Shown one piece after another: positions 43,562 through 56,803 of a DNA stretch of 64,000 bases (its first letter is position 1; every line of letters starts with the position of its first letter). Below the pieces are notes generated by a model. That model was not told the DNA's origin, made no database searches, and saw only the letters and a program-made list of their open reading frames with translations. The DNA comes from Zygnema cylindricum (lineage: Eukaryota; Streptophyta; Zygnematophyceae; Zygnematales; Zygnemataceae). The stretch spans positions 1 through 64,000 of the forward strand of contig JBBHKE010001317.1 of the NCBI GenBank assembly GCA_037447655.1. The letters run 5' to 3'. A program made the position numbers and the translations under genes.

Positions 43562-43983
43562 CTAGTCAATCTTCAATTTTTGACCACACTTCTCCCTGCA
43601 GAAAATTAACTTTGGGGAAGGCACAGGTTTGGTCATCATATCTGCTACCATCTCACTATCTGGTTGGTACTCTAAACTGATTATTATATTTTATACTTTC
43701 TCTCTAAAAAAGCTGAGTCTAATGTCCATGTGTTTAGCATTTAAATGATGTTTAGGATTGGCATAAATAGCGATTGCTGCCTGATTATCATAAAAAAAAT
43801 ATGCACACCACTCTTAAGGTGACCAAACTCACCAAGCAAAGACTTGACCCACATCAATTCTTTTACAGCAGGGTATATGCCATATACTCAGCCTCCATGG
43901 TAGACTGAGCAAAAACCTTTTGTTGTTTCCTACTCCAACAGCAAGCCCCATCACCCACATATAATACATATCCAGAAGTACAT
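43562..43983 (-). pseudogene. Element M RNase H, C-terminal part
   Basis: The minus-strand sequence matches the D/N/Q RNase H tail (PSPKL block, an ADMMTKP region, SGYVLYVG at the left end of the piece). It is damaged by frameshifts near 43800 and a stop near 43690. It stops at 43983 where element N is inserted after TACAT and resumes at 58287. Confidence 0.8.
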
Positions 43984-45040
43984 TGTAGAAATTAATGGTC
44001 TTTTAAAGTATTTTCTAGGTCTGAATAGAAATAAGAAAGAAGCCGAGGCAGTCTACCTCTAACTTCTCTCTCGAACTTCTCAAACTTGTCCCAGTCACTG
44101 AGAAATTCGAGAGGGAGCTAGAGCCATGGCTACCTAGGCTATCCAGAGGTTTACGGGAAAATATATTTTAGTTAGGGGTTTTATTAACTAAAAGATATAC
44201 GCTGGCCACAGGATTTGATCGTGGTACCTACCGGCCGGCAAACTGTCGGTAGCCGTTAGCCTTAGCCGTTAAGTCTAGAAGTAGTGTTACTTAATATAGG
44301 GTTTGATAATTATTTAAACATTTATACGTAGAATAGTTCATTTAACTGTAACTGATTACGGGAGACATATATCCAATAAATGAAAAAGTACGGATTCCGG
44401 TACGGATAAGAAACTAATACCGCGCATTTGTTTCTTTAGTGAAACAAATACCGCGCATGTATTTATTACGGCTACGATTAAATGTGAATTTAATCGGACG
44501 ACCTGAATTAACGCCAAGATCGCGGAAGAGGATTTCGGCGGTTTGTGGTCATCGCCACATCGAATGACACGTGGCGGAATGACATTTGATCGCGGCATCT
44601 TCGAGGATTAAGAGAGCGAATCCGGACGTACCACGTGTCGACATTTAGGCCATGTATAACAGTATTCATACAGAAAGTACACCGGCAGCTGTACTTTTGT
44701 GTACGGAAAAGTAATGTGATTCGCTCCGTACATCAGTAGATAGAGTCTGTGAGAGAGATAGGATTTAGAAAAATTATAAGATAGGACCCTCTCTCCCAGA
44801 GAGCTTCTGTACAAAAGGTCAACTTTGACCCTCCATAACATACTGCTCAGGGGAGCAAATTCAAAGATTCTTTTTGCTATCAACTCAAGGGATTCTTGCC
44901 TTCACAGAGGTGAAGTTGGTCAATCTTTTTTTTTGTCAGGGTAAGAGTTATTTTTGCTGAAACACAAAAGGGACAAGATTATCCTAAAGGCTTTTTGGAA
45001 GCTGTCCACTCTGAGGACTTATGGAGGTCTCAAAGTTTCA
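43984..45040 (+). repeat. 5' LTR of element N
   Basis: The 1057-bp LTR starts TGTAGAAATTAATGG and ends AAAGTTTCA. It contains the Gag ATG at 45021 (20 nt from the end), GCCATGGCT near 44124, a tRNA-like module on the minus strand and the ACCGCGCAT direct-repeat hairpin near 44421-44460. Confidence 0.9.
44202..44277 (-). other. tRNA-like module in element N 5' LTR
   Basis: In minus sense CTTAACGGCTAAGGCTAACGG begins the module, and CGATCAAATCC (44211-44221) stands at the B box. It is antisense to the element. Confidence 0.55.
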
Positions 45041-48000
45041 GGTTATGGGCCCACCCTCTAAGGTACCAATCTTTAATGGAACTGGCTTTATATACTGGGA
45101 AAGTATGATGATAGCTCTATGCGAAAAAAGGTTTTGGGGGATAGTGAGTGGACGGTTGGGGCGTCCATCAAGTCTTGGAATTCCTCTAGGGTTTGGAGGA
45201 AGCAGATTCACCAGAAAAAAGGATCCACCTTCAACGGAGGAAACAAAAAAAGTAGAGGTGAGGGACAAAGGAAAGGAGAAAGAGGCGACCACACCAATGA
45301 CAACTGGTTCGGCATTCATGTCACCAATTCCGAGGAACGAGGAGAATAATGTTGAAACCTGGGACTTCAACAATATGGCGCCAAAGCACTTCATCCTACG
45401 CCATCCCACTCAAAGACTTGCATGTCCTCATTTGCTAATAGAAATGGCATCCGATCTTTGGATGGCTCTCATAGAGATGTACCAAAGTGGTACGATTAAG
45501 CAACAACAGTTGGTTGATTAGAAAGTTAAGGAGTATGTATACAAAAGGGAGAAGATGTTTGATTTTTGCAATGAGCTTGCTACACTCTTTCTGGAGCTAA
45601 GGAGTGCGGGAAAAGATTTAAGTGAAAAAGAAAAGGTTAACTGTTTACTGATGAAGTTACCCGATGAGTTCGAGAACATAGTCAACCGTGTGCAAGACTT
45701 GCCGGACTAAAGGTGGATATGGAACTCAATGTTAGGGATGATTCTCGTTCGAAGAATACAATTGAGATCCGAAGGGGAGGAAAGAGTGGCCCAGCCTTGG
45801 AAATTGCGACCGATTACAAAAACAAGGATTCCCGGAAACCGGTCGGAAACTATGGGGGGAGGGAGCAAAAAAACCAGATTGACAAGTTCGAACCAAGGGC
45901 TCCCAAAGGTTTATGTCATTTTTGTAAGAAACCTGGGCATTATATCGCAGAGTGCACTAAGCTAACCGAGCTTCGATTAAAGGAGGGGCAGACCAGTGAT
46001 ACCCCAAGAGGAAAGAAAAAGGCCCTTGTGACACAGGTACATGAGGCGGAATCTGAGGACGAGGACGATGAGCTGCTTTTAGATGAGGAGTTGGAGGCGA
46101 AAAACGAGGTCGAAATACCACGAAGGCAGAAATGTGCTTACGGTGGACTGAAAGGTGAAGCAGGCTCGATTTTAGATTCAGGTGACGCCATGCACATGTG
46201 TAAAGATAAGCACCTGTTCACTAAGATATTAAATATTCCCACTGTAGAGATAGAGTATAAGGATGGGAGAAAAGTCACCACTACTCTTGTAGGATCGGTA
46301 GATTTGAAAGTGTTAGTAGAAGAAAAGGCATCCATAGTAACATTCTCCGATGTATTGTTTATTCCGGAGCTGAACAAAAACCTCATCTCTACATCTGTAT
46401 TAGATGATAAGGGGTTTTTTTACTAGCATTAGGGAAGGAGTCTTTACTCTTAGTTTTGAGGAGGATGTCTATCTCATTGTTGAGAAAGATAGCCATGGGA
46501 TGTTTACGCTGGTTTTAAGTAATGAAAAGAAGAAACTTTATTATGTTGGTGTACATGATATTATGATGTGGCATAAGAGGCTTGGGCATGTGAATCTAGA
46601 CAAGCTAAGAGAGATGAAAAAGATGGGAGTGGTGGAAGGAATTCAATTTAGTTAGAGTGATAATATAAGTGATTATAATAGATGTGCTCAAGGTAAAGCA
46701 CACAGATTACCCTTTCCTAAAACAACCACCTATAAGGGAGAAAAAATTCTAGATCTAGTACACACAGATATTTGGGGACCGGCTAAAGTGCCCTCACCAG
46801 GGGGGGAAAAGATTTATGATGACTATCACTGATGATTGGTCTTGGTATTCCCGAGTGTTTTTTTTGAAAAACAAGTCCGAAGCTCATGATTATTTTAGAC
46901 AATATAAAGCTTGGAGCGAAAAACTCCATGAAACTCCAATCAAGAGAATAACGAGTGACAATGGTGGAGAGTATACTTCTAATCAGTTTGAGGATTTTTT
47001 GAGGGAAGATAGGGTCCAACACCAAAAGACAGTTAGAACACTAAGTGATAGTGCTAGAAGTGTGTTGTCAGATAAGAAGATAGGAAAAAGGTTTTGGGGA
47101 GAAGCAATGAACTGTGCTAATTACCTCAAAAATAGAGTTCTCACTTCAGCTATAAAAGATCAAATACCTTATGAGAGTTGGACAGGCCGGAAACCAGACA
47201 TATCTCACTTAAAGGTTTTCGGCAGTCAAGTATTCAGTCTAGATACATATCGGTCTAATTATAAGCTAGATCCTAAAGGAAAACCGGGATACTTATTAGG
47301 ATATGATGAGGATGTTAAAAGATATAGAGTTTATGATATAAAAATAGAAGATATAATCTTAGTAAAGCATCTAGTAGTTATGGATGAAGGAAAGTCTGTG
47401 GATCCTTTCAAATATACAAAGTCAGTAAAAATCATATTTGAGTCAGAAAATTCTGATGACTTTGATCTCTCTAACTATCAAGGTTTTAGAGAAGATGACA
47501 TTCTTACAGGTACAAATCAGACCGAAAAGGACTCGGCTGTGGAAACTCCAGTGACAACTCTACCCGAAGCGAAAGACGTGGTGGAAATTGATTCGGAATC
47601 AAGGGATGAAGGAGAAGCCGAGTTTGTTCGAAAGAATCCACAAGAACCATCTCTTCCGGCCTCAGATTTTGAAGGGGGGAGGAGAAGTAGCGAAAGACTG
47701 CAAGAAAAACAGGTTAATAACAAGGTAACTAAACTATCTCATCAAGATGAACCTCAAACTTATGGAGAGGCGATGACTTGTCAAGAAAGAAATTGGTGGA
47801 AGACAGCCATCAATGAGGAGATGGCCTCAATTATGGCAGCTGATACTTGGGAGCTGGTGGATTGTCCACCTAACCAAAAACCAATCGGTTGTAAGTGGGT
47901 TTTTAAATTAAAACTGAACCCAGATAACACAATCGATCGCTACAAGGCCTGACTAGTGGCAAAGGGATTTACACAAAAGGAGGGAATTAACTACGAGGAA

Positions 48001-49335
48001 ACCTTTGTCCCGGTGGTCAGATTTCCCTCCGTCCGGATAATTCTCAGCCTGGCACCAGCGGAACACATAGAAGTGCACCAGATGGACATAAAAACAACCT
48101 TTTTGCATGGAGAATTGGAAGAGGAGATCATCATGGGAAAACCCGAAGGGTTTGTGGAGGAAGGAGAGGAGAGTAAGGTATGCCGGTTGATTAAATCTCT
48201 TTATGGTTTCAAACAAGCGCCTCGACAGTGGAATAACAAGCTTGATGAGTTTCTTACCGGTCTGGGATATATCTGGATTAGCTCAAATCACTCAATCTAT
48301 GTTTTCGAAGATGAGGAATGTTTTATATTTATTGCAATTTATGTTGATGATTTGCTTGTCTTAAGTAAATCAATGGAATAAATTAATAAACTGAAAATCT
48401 TTCTTAAGGGGAGATTTGAAATGAAAGATATGGGGGAAGCAAAATATATTTTGGGATTTCAAGTAGAGAGAGACCGAAAAAGAAAAATTATAAGACTGAC
48501 TCAAAAGGAAGCAATAGGGAACATGCTTGAAAAATTTCAAATGGATAAAGCTAATAGTTGTACAACTCCAATGGAGTTGAAGAAGGGAAGTGAGGGGAGT
48601 GAGGAAGAAGGAGTCATAGTCTTAGACGAGGAATTATCTCCTGATGAACAGAAGTTCATGCAGACTATTCCTTACAGGCAAGTAGTGGGAAGTCTAATAT
48701 ATTTTATGAATTGTACTTGGTCGGATTTAGCTGCAGCTGAAGAAGTGCTGAGTAGAAGTCTAAATGCTCCCACTAAGAGGGATTGGAAGGCAGCTAAGAG
48801 AGTCCTTAGATATTTGATAGGAACTAGGGATCTATGGTTGCATTTGGGTGGGGAGAATACTGACATCAATACTTGGAGTGAAGCCAGTTATGGTGATGAT
48901 CCGATGAGGAGATGCACTTCTGGATATGTATTATATGTGGGTGATGGGGCTTGCAGTTGGAGTAGGAAACAATAAAAGTTTTTTGCTCAGTCTATCATGG
49001 AGGTTGAGTATATGGCCTCTTGCTTTGCTGTAAAAGAATTGATGTGGGTCAAGTCTTTGCTTGGTTAGCTTGGTCACCTTAAGAGTGGTGTGCAAAATTT
49101 TTTTTGTGATAATCAGGCAGCAATCACTATTTATGCCAATCCTAAACATCATTTTAAAGCTAAACACATGGACATTAGACTCAGCTTTGTTAGAGAGAAA
49201 GTAGAAAACAAAATAATCAGTTTAGAGTAAAGACCAGATAGTGAGATGGTAGCAGATATGATGACCAAACCTGTGCCTTCCCCTAAGCTAATTTTTTACA
49301 GGGAGAAGTGTGGTCTGAAGTTGAAGATTGACTAG
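45021..49335 (+). pseudogene. Copia Gag-Pol, element N, broken
   Basis: The ATG lies inside the LTR, the frame crosses the primer-binding site (FQVMGPP) and Gag is open to TAG 45519-45521. Further pieces are the zinc knuckle CHFCKKPGHYIAEC (near 45915-45956), a protease reading DSGDA instead of DSGAS (46174), the integrase finger WHKRLGHVNLDKL (46568), and an integrase core with SDNGGEY. About 15 residues including the catalytic Glu (PEQNGVAE in relatives) are deleted in frame near 47034. RT (47956-48381) has YVDD near 48340 and is ended by TAA in place of a Lys codon. The RNase H part runs to TAG 49333-49335 with stops near 48973, 49066 and 49228. Confidence 0.9.
45041..45056 (+). other. Primer-binding site of element N
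   Basis: GGTTATGGGCCCACCC directly follows the LTR and is identical to that of element B. It matches the complement of the initiator tRNA-Met anticodon loop and encodes VMGP in the Gag frame. Confidence 0.85.
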
Positions 49336-49348
49336 AAAATAAGGGGAG
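49336..49348 (+). other. Polypurine tract of element N
   Basis: AAAATAAGGGGAG lies between the Gag-Pol stop codon and the 3' LTR. The first LTR bases have mutated from TG to CG at 49349-49350. Confidence 0.75.
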
Positions 49349-49386
49349 CGTAGAAATTAATGTTCTTTTAAAGTATATTCTAGGTC
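49349..49386 (+). repeat. 3' LTR of element N, part 1
   Basis: The first 38 bp match the start of the 5' LTR (TAGAAATTAATG). The LTR is then interrupted by solo LTR P and continues at 50777. Confidence 0.8.
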
Positions 49387-50776
49387 TGTCAAGCTTGTGT
49401 GCCTCTTTGGCACATTTGCACTCCTAGAAGTTTCGGGGCCTCATTCCACTTTGTACGGACTCTAGCGTACAAAGAAGGAAGAGGACAACTAGCTGGATCA
49501 GAACTTTATATTTTCACTCTGGAGCCCTACGCAATTTAGTTCACCTTAAACGGAGGCCGAACGGCGGAGTTAGTCTCGTGCAAAGTGTCTGCTCCATTAT
49601 ATTGTGTGTTCCATGTTGCTCTAGTAGAGGGATACATAAGAGAACGACACGTAACCTTTGGGATTATCCCGTAGATCCTACTGTTAGCTGTCACTAGGAT
49701 GTTAGTTTAAGCCCAACAGCTGGGCAAAGCATTAATGACTTTGGGTCAAAGTTAGGCGGTTTCACGTCGAGTTAGAACTTTGTTTCCATTTTGTGTATTA
49801 CAAGAGGACCCGCGGCCGCTAATCCAGTCGGGACTAGTCGTCTAACTTTTAGCCCTGAGTGTAGTACAGTATAATTTGTCTTATGTCAGTACGATAACAA
49901 TTGCTGGTCGCTGATTGGCTTGTCACATTGCTTTGACTTTGGAACTTGCAGTAGGACAAACTTTGGTTGTATAAGGCACTTGGGGCCGAAGGAGACACGT
50001 TGATTTTCAATACTGTCTCCTGAGAAAACCCTCAGAGAATTAAATCAATCTTTTTGTTGGAAAACATTTGCATTGTGTCGTTGACTCTACTGCCATCTTT
50101 GTTTTGGATTATCTTTTGTGGAGACCGTAGCACGGGTGGGTAGTTGGCACTATCTCCTCTTTGGGCGGTTTGGACTTTCGTTGTTTGAAACTAAGAAGAG
50201 TCTTGTCGGATCCTTGCCGTGGAACCAAGGGGGGTGAGGGAGACTCATACCTGTCTTCGGGGCCATTGGGAGAGGTTAACTTCTGCTGAGTTTGGTCATC
50301 GTTGCACTCCGGGGTATGTGAATTCGCTTCACCAATATCATTTATTTCTATCTATAATTCCATTCTCTGGGGCAAGGTGATATTGTTTAATCTGAAAAGG
50401 CGATATTTGTTATTACTATATTTTTGCGTGGGAGTTATTTGCACACCTTTGTGGTCATCTTTGGGTTTGTCCGAAGTTTTTGCGGAACAGATCGGACGAC
50501 TCTCCTTTCCTTCCTATTCTTTGGAGAGTAGCTGGGAGTGTGGCATTTAGTGGGCTTCCAGCGGAGTAGCAAATCTGGGGGGGGTACAGGGTACTTTTTC
50601 TTTCCCACTCCATTCCTCCTTACCATCTTTGCATATCCCTTGGGGGGGGTGATGGACAAAGATGGGCATTGTCACGGATCCGGGGAAGCATCAACATTTG
50701 GGGTGGATTGTTGTTTCTCATGCACACCTCCTTGGACATCTGACCTGAACCTCCCAGTTCCCAGGCACGCTCGACA
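49387..50776. mobile_element. Solo LTR-like insertion P, unrelated family
   Basis: The 1390-bp segment starts TGTCAAGC and ends GCTCGACA, an imperfect inverted end with TG...CA. The left flank is AGGTC and the right flank AGTCT, which fits a 5-bp duplication with one lost base. A TATA-like TGTATAAGG near 49968 and AATTAAATCAAT near 50038 suggest promoter and polyadenylation regions in plus orientation. No coding block is recognised. It resembles a long LTR of a different superfamily, perhaps Ty3/gypsy. Confidence 0.6.
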
Positions 50777-51379
50777 AGTCTGAATAGAAATAAGAAAAAA
50801 GCCGAGGCAGTCTACCTCTAACTTCTCTTTCCAACTTCTCAAACTTGTCCAAGTAACTGAGAAATTCGAGAGGGAGCTACAGCCTTGGCTACCTAGGCTA
50901 TCCAAAGCCATGGCTACCTAGGCTATCCAGAGGTTTACGGGAAATGTATTTTAGTTAGGGGTTTTATTTACTAAAAGATATATGTTGGCCACAAGATTTG
51001 ATCCTGGTACCTACCGGCCGGCAGACTGTCGGTAGCCGTTAGCCTTAGCCGTTAAGTCTAGAAGTAGTGTTACGTAATATAGGGTTTGATAATTATTTAA
51101 ACATTTATACGTAGAATAATTCATTTAACTGTAACTGATTACGGGAGACATATATCCTGTAAATGTAAATGTACGGATTTCGGTACGGATAAGAAACCAA
51201 TACCGCGCATTTGTTTCTTTAGTGAAACGAATACCGGGCATGTATTTATTACGGCTACGATTAAATGTGAATTTAATCAGACCGCCGGAATTAACGCCAA
51301 GATCGCGGAAGAGAATTTCGGCGGTGTGTGGTCATCGCCACATCGAATGACACGTGGCGGAATGACATTGGATCGCGGC
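50777..51379 (+). repeat. 3' LTR of element N, part 2
   Basis: It matches the 5' LTR from the GAATAGAAATAAG block to GGATCGCGGC. A local duplication of the block GCCATGGCTACCTAGGCTATCC is present near 50884-50930. The LTR is interrupted at 51379 by element Q and continues at 57845 after the GCGGC duplication. Confidence 0.85.
50988..51060 (-). other. tRNA-like module in element N 3' LTR
   Basis: It matches the 5' LTR module, with AGGATCAAATC at the B box and CTTAACGGCTAAGG at the D-arm position in minus sense. Confidence 0.55.
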
Positions 51380-52435
51380 TGAAACTCTGAGACCTCCATA
51401 AGTTCTCAGAGTGGACAGCTTCCAAGAAGCCTCTAGGATAACTCTGACCCCTTTGTGTTTCAGCGAAAACAACTGCCTCCCTGGCAAACAAAAACTCTGA
51501 CCACCTACACCCCTCTGACGGCAAGACTCCCTTGAGTCTATAGCAAAAAGAATTTCTGAATTTGCTCCCCTGAGCAGTAAGTTATGGAGGGTCAAAGTTG
51601 ACCTTTTGTACTGAAGCTCTTTGGGAGAGAGGGTCATTTCTCCTAATTTTTCTAAGTCGTATCTCTCTCACAGATTCTATCTACTGATGTACGGAACCAA
51701 TTAGGATACAGTTCCGTACGCAAAAGTACAGCTGCCGATGTACTTTATGTACGAACATTGTACGACATTACCTATATGTCGACACATGTCATATTTGGAT
51801 TCGATGCCATAATCTCCAGAAATTCCACGATCCAACGTCATTTTGCCACGTGTCATCCGATGTGGCGATGGCCACAAACCGCTGAAATCTTCTTCCGCGA
51901 TCTCGGCGCTAATTCCGGCCGTCCGATTAAATCCGGATTTAATCGTAGCCGTAATAAATACATGCGCGGTATTCGTTTCACTTGCGAAATAAATGCGCGG
52001 TATTGATTTCTTGTTCGTACCGGAATCCGTATTTTATATATTACCAGATCTATGTATTCCGTAATCTATTAGAGTTAAATGATTAAACATACGCATACAA
52101 AGTAAATAAATATCAAACTATATACTACGTAACACTAAAGTTAGACTTAACGGCTAAGGCTACCGGCTACAAAATGTCTATCGGCCGATAGGTTCAAGGA
52201 TCAAATCCTATGGCCGACATAATTTTTTGTATAAATAAACCCCTAACTAATATAAATTTTCCGTAAACCTCTGGATAGCCTAGGTAGCCATGGCTCTAAC
52301 TCCCTCTCCAATTTCTCAGTGATTGCGACAAGTTTGAGAGTTTGTAGAGAGAAGTTAGAGGTAGATTGCCTCAGCTTCTTCCTATATTTCTATTTGAACC
52401 TAGAAAATACTAAAAATGGACCATTAATTTCTACA
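51380..52435 (-). repeat. 3' LTR of element Q
   Basis: The 1056-bp LTR starts TGTAGAAATTAATGG and ends CAGAGTTTCA in element sense. It is similar but not identical to the 5' copy, which suggests some age. It carries the shared LTR blocks and a tRNA-like module. Confidence 0.9.
52146..52222 (+). other. tRNA-like module in element Q 3' LTR
   Basis: CTTAACGGCTAAGGCTACCGG begins the module and AGGATCAAATCC (near 52198-52209) stands at the B box. It is antisense to the element. Confidence 0.55.
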
Positions 52436-52448
52436 CTCCCTTTATTTT

Positions 52449-55400
52449 CTAGTCAATCTTTAATTTCAGACCGCACTTCTTCCTACAAAAAATTATCTTA
52501 AGGGAAGGCACAGGTTTGGTCATCATATCTGCTACCATCTCACTATCTGGTCTGTACTCTAAACTGATTATTTTTTTTTCTACTTTCTCTCTAACAAAGC
52601 TGAGTCTGATGTCCATGTGTTTGGCTTTAAAATGATGTTTAGGATTGGCAGAAATAGATATTGCTGCCTGATTATCACAAAATATTTTCTTCACACTACT
52701 CTTAAGATGACCAAGCTCACCAAGCAAAGACTTGACCCACGTCAATTCTTTTATAGCAGAGCAAGAGGCCATATACTCAGCCTCCATGATAGACTGAGCA
52801 ATAACCTTTTGTTGTTTGCTACTCCAACAGCAAGCCCCATCACCCACATATAATACATATCCAGAAGTGCATCTCCTCATCGGAGCATCACCATAACAGG
52901 CATCACTACAAGTAGTGATGTCAGTATTCTCCCCACCCAAATGCAACCATAGATCCCTAGTTCCTATCAAATATCTAAGGACTCTCTTAGCTGCCTCCCA
53001 ATCCCTCTTAGTGGGAGAATTTAGACTTCTACTCAGCACTTCTTTAGCTGCAGCTAAATCCGGCCGGGTACAATTCATAAAATATATTAGACTTTCCACT
53101 ACTTGCCTGTAAAGAATAGTCTGCATGAACTTCTGTTCTTTAGGAGATAATTCCTCGTCTAAGACTATGACTCATTCTTCCTCACTCCCCTCACTTCCCT
53201 TGTTGAACTACATTGGAGTTGTACAACTATTAGCTTTATGCATTTGAAATTTTTCAAGCATGTTCCTTATTGCTTCTTTTTGAGTCAGTCTTATAATTTT
53301 CCTTTTTCGGTCTCTCTCTACTTGAATTCCCAAAATATATTTTGCTTCCCCCATATCTTTCATTTCAAATCTCCCCTTAAGATCGGTTTTCACTTTATTA
53401 ATTTTTTCCATTGATTTACTTAAGACAAGCAAATCATCAACATAAATTGCAATAAATATAAAACCTTCCTCATCTTCGAAAACATAGATTGAGTGCTCTG
53501 AGCTCATCCGGATATATCCCAGACTGGTAAGAAACTCATCAAGCTTCTTATTCCAGTGTCGAGGCGCTTGTTTCAAACCATAAAGAGATTTAATCAGCCG
53601 GCAAACCTTACTCTCCTCTCCTTCCTCCACAAACCCTTCGGGTTTTTGCATGAAGATCCCCTCTTCCAATTCTCCATGCAAATAGGTTGTTTTTATGTCC
53701 ATCTCGTGCACTTCCATGTCTTCGGCTGCTGCCAGGCTGAGAAGTATGCGGACGGAGGGAAATCTGACCACCGGGGCAAAGGTTTCTTCGTAGTCAATTC
53801 CCTCGTTTTGTGTAAATCCCTTTGCCACTAGTCAGGCCTTGTAGCGATCGATTGTGTTATCTGGGTTCAGTTTTAATTTAAAAACCCACTTACAACCAAT
53901 TCGTTTTTGGTTAGGTGGACAATCCACCAGCTCCCAAATATCAGCTGTCATAGTTGAGGCCATCTCATCATTGATGGCTGTCTTCCACCGATTTCTTTCT
54001 TGACAAGTCATCGCCTCTCCATAAGTTTGAGGTTCATCTTGATGAGATAGTTTAGTTACCTTGTTATTAACCTGTTTTTCTTGCAGTCTTTCGCTACTTC
54101 TCCTCCCCCCTCAAAATCTGAGGTCGGAAGAGATGGTTCTCGTGGATTCTTTCGAACAAACTCGGCTTCTCCCCCATTCCTTGATTCCGAATCAATTTCC
54201 ACCACGTCTTTCGCTTCGGGTAGAGTTGTCACTGGAGTTTCCACAGACGAGTCCTTTTCGATCTGATTTGTACCTGCAAGAATGTCATCTTCTCTAAAAC
54301 CTTGATAGTTAGAGAGATCAAAGTCATCAGAATTTTCTGACTCAAATATGATTTTTACTGACTTCGTATATTTGAAGGGATCCATAGACTTTCCTTCATC
54401 CATAAATACAAGATGCTTTACTAAGATTATATCTTCCCTTTTTAGATCATAAACTCTTTATCCTTTAACATCCTCATCATATCCTAATAAGTATCCCGGT
54501 TTTCTTTTAGGTTCTAGCTTATAATTAGACCGATTTGTATCTAGACTGAATACTTGACTGCCGAAAACCTTTAAGTGAGATATGTCTGGTTTCCGGCCTG
54601 TCCATCTCTCATAAGGTGTTTGATCTTTTATAGCTGAAGTAATAACTCTATTTTTGAGGTTATTAGCACAGTTCATTTCTTCTGCCACAAACCTTTTTCC
54701 TATCTTCTTATCTGACAACATACTTCTAGCACTATCACTTAGTGTTCTATTTAACCTTTCAGCTACCCCATTTTGTTCCGGGTTTTCTGGGACTGTCTTT
54801 TGGTGTTGGACCCCATCTTCCCTCAAAAAATCCTCAAACTGGTTAGAAGTATACTCTCCACCATTGTCACTCCGTATTCTCTTGATTGGAGTTTCATGGA
54901 GTTTTTCACTCCATGTTTTACATTCTCTAAAACAATCCTGAGCTTCGGACTTGTTTTTCAAAAAATACACTCGGGAATACCGAGACAAATCATCAGTGAT
55001 AGTCATCATAAATCTCTTCCCTCTCGGTGAGGGTAGTTTAGCCGGTCCCCAAATATCTGTGTGTACTAGATCTAGGTTTTTTTCTGCCTTATAGGTGGTT
55101 GTTTTAGGAAAAGGTAATCTGTGTGTTTTACCTTAAGAACATCCACTAAAATCACTTATATTATCATTCTCCCTCAGCTTAATCCTTTCCACCACTTCGA
55201 TCTTTTTCATTTCTCTTAACTTGTCTAGATTCACATGCCCTAACCTCTTATGCCACATCATAATATCATGAACACGAGCATAATAAATTTTCTTCTTTTC
55301 ATTACTTAAAACCAGCCTAAACATCCTATGGCTACCTTTCTCAACAATGAAATAGACATCCTCCGCGAAGCTAGCATTAAAGACTCCTTCCCTAGTGCTA

Positions 55401-56803
55401 GTAAAAAAACCCTTATCATCTAATACGGATGTAGAGATGAGGTTTTTGTTCAGCTCCAGAATAAACAATACATCGAAGAATGTTAATATGGATGTCTTTC
55501 CTTCTACTAACACTTTCAAATCTACCGATCCTACAAGAGTAGTGGTGACTATCCTCCCATCCCCGTACTCTATCTCTACGGTGGGAATATTTTTTATCTT
55601 AGTGAACAGGTGCCTATCCTTACACATGTGCATGGAGGCACCTGATCTACAATCCAGCCTGCTTCACCTTTCAATCGACCATAAGCACATTTCTGCCTTC
55701 GTGGAATTTCGACCTCGTTTTTCGCCTCCAACTCCTCATCCAAAAGGAGCTCATCGTCCTCGTCCTCGGATTCCGCCTCATGTACCTGTGTCACAAGGGC
55801 CTTTTTCTTTCCTCTTAGGGTACCACCGGTCTGCCCCTCCTTTAACCGAAGCTCGGTTATCTTAGTGCACTCTGCCATATAATGCCCAAGTTCCTTACAA
55901 AAATGACATAAACCTTTGGGAGCCCTTGGTCCAAACTCGTCGGTCTGATTTTTCTGCTCCCTCCCCCTATAGTTTCCGACCGGTTTCGGAGAATCCTTGT
56001 TCCTCCAATCGGTCGCAGTTGCCAAGGCTTGGCCACTCTTTCCTCCCCTTCGAATCTTAATCGTATTCTCCCGAACGAGAATCATCCCTACCATTGAGTT
56101 CCATATCCACCTTGAGTCCAAGAAGTCCTACACACGGTTAACTATGTTCTCGAACTCATCGGGTAACTTCATCAGTAAACAGTTAACCTTTTCTTTTTCA
56201 CTAAAATCTTTTCCCGCACTCTCTAGCTCCATGAAGACTGTAGCAAGCTCATTGCAAAAATCCAACATATTTCCCCCTTTGTATACATACTCCTTAACTT
56301 TCTGATCAGCCAACTGTTGTTGCTGAATTGTACCACTTCAGCATCTCTATGAAAGCCATCCAAAGTTCAGATGCCCTTTCTTCCTACAAATGGAGACATG
56401 CAAGTCCTAGAGTGAGATGGCGTAAGATGAAGTGTTTTGCCGCCATATTGTTGAAGTCCCAGGTTTCAATATCATTCTCCTCGTCCCTCGGAATAGGTGA
56501 CATGAATGCCGAACTAGTTTCTATTGGTGTGGTCGCCTCCTTCTCCTTTCCTTTGTCCACCACCTCTCCTTCTTTTGTTTCCTCCGTTGAAGGTGGATCC
56601 TCTTTTCTAGTGAATCTACTTCCTTCAAACCCTAGAGGAATTCCAAGACTTGATGGACGCCCCAACCGTCCACTCACTATTCCCTAAAATATTTTTTCGC
56701 ATAGAGCTCCTATCATCATACTTTCCCACTATATGAAGCCAGTTCCATTAAAGATTGGTACCTTAGAGGGTGGGACCATAACCTGAAACTCTGAGACCTT
56801 CAT
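52449..56803 (-). pseudogene. Copia Gag-Pol, element Q, broken
   Basis: The ATG at 56803 is 20 nt inside the 5' LTR. Gag pieces lie at 56384-56677 and 56128-56313. The zinc knuckle CHFCKELGHYMAEC (near 55870-55915) is intact. The protease is broken by a frameshift exactly after the Asp of DSGAS near 55650. The integrase finger WHKRLGHVNLDKL is near 55240. The integrase core keeps SDNGGEY and NGVAE (54458-55009). RT (53208-53828) has YVDD near 53440. RNase H (52449-53126) keeps CDNQ. Most modules are individually open, so few mutations separate it from a full frame. Confidence 0.9.
56768..56783 (-). other. Primer-binding site of element Q
   Basis: GGTTATGGTCCCACCC differs from the element B site by one base (G to T). 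It directly follows the LTR end. Confidence 0.8.
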
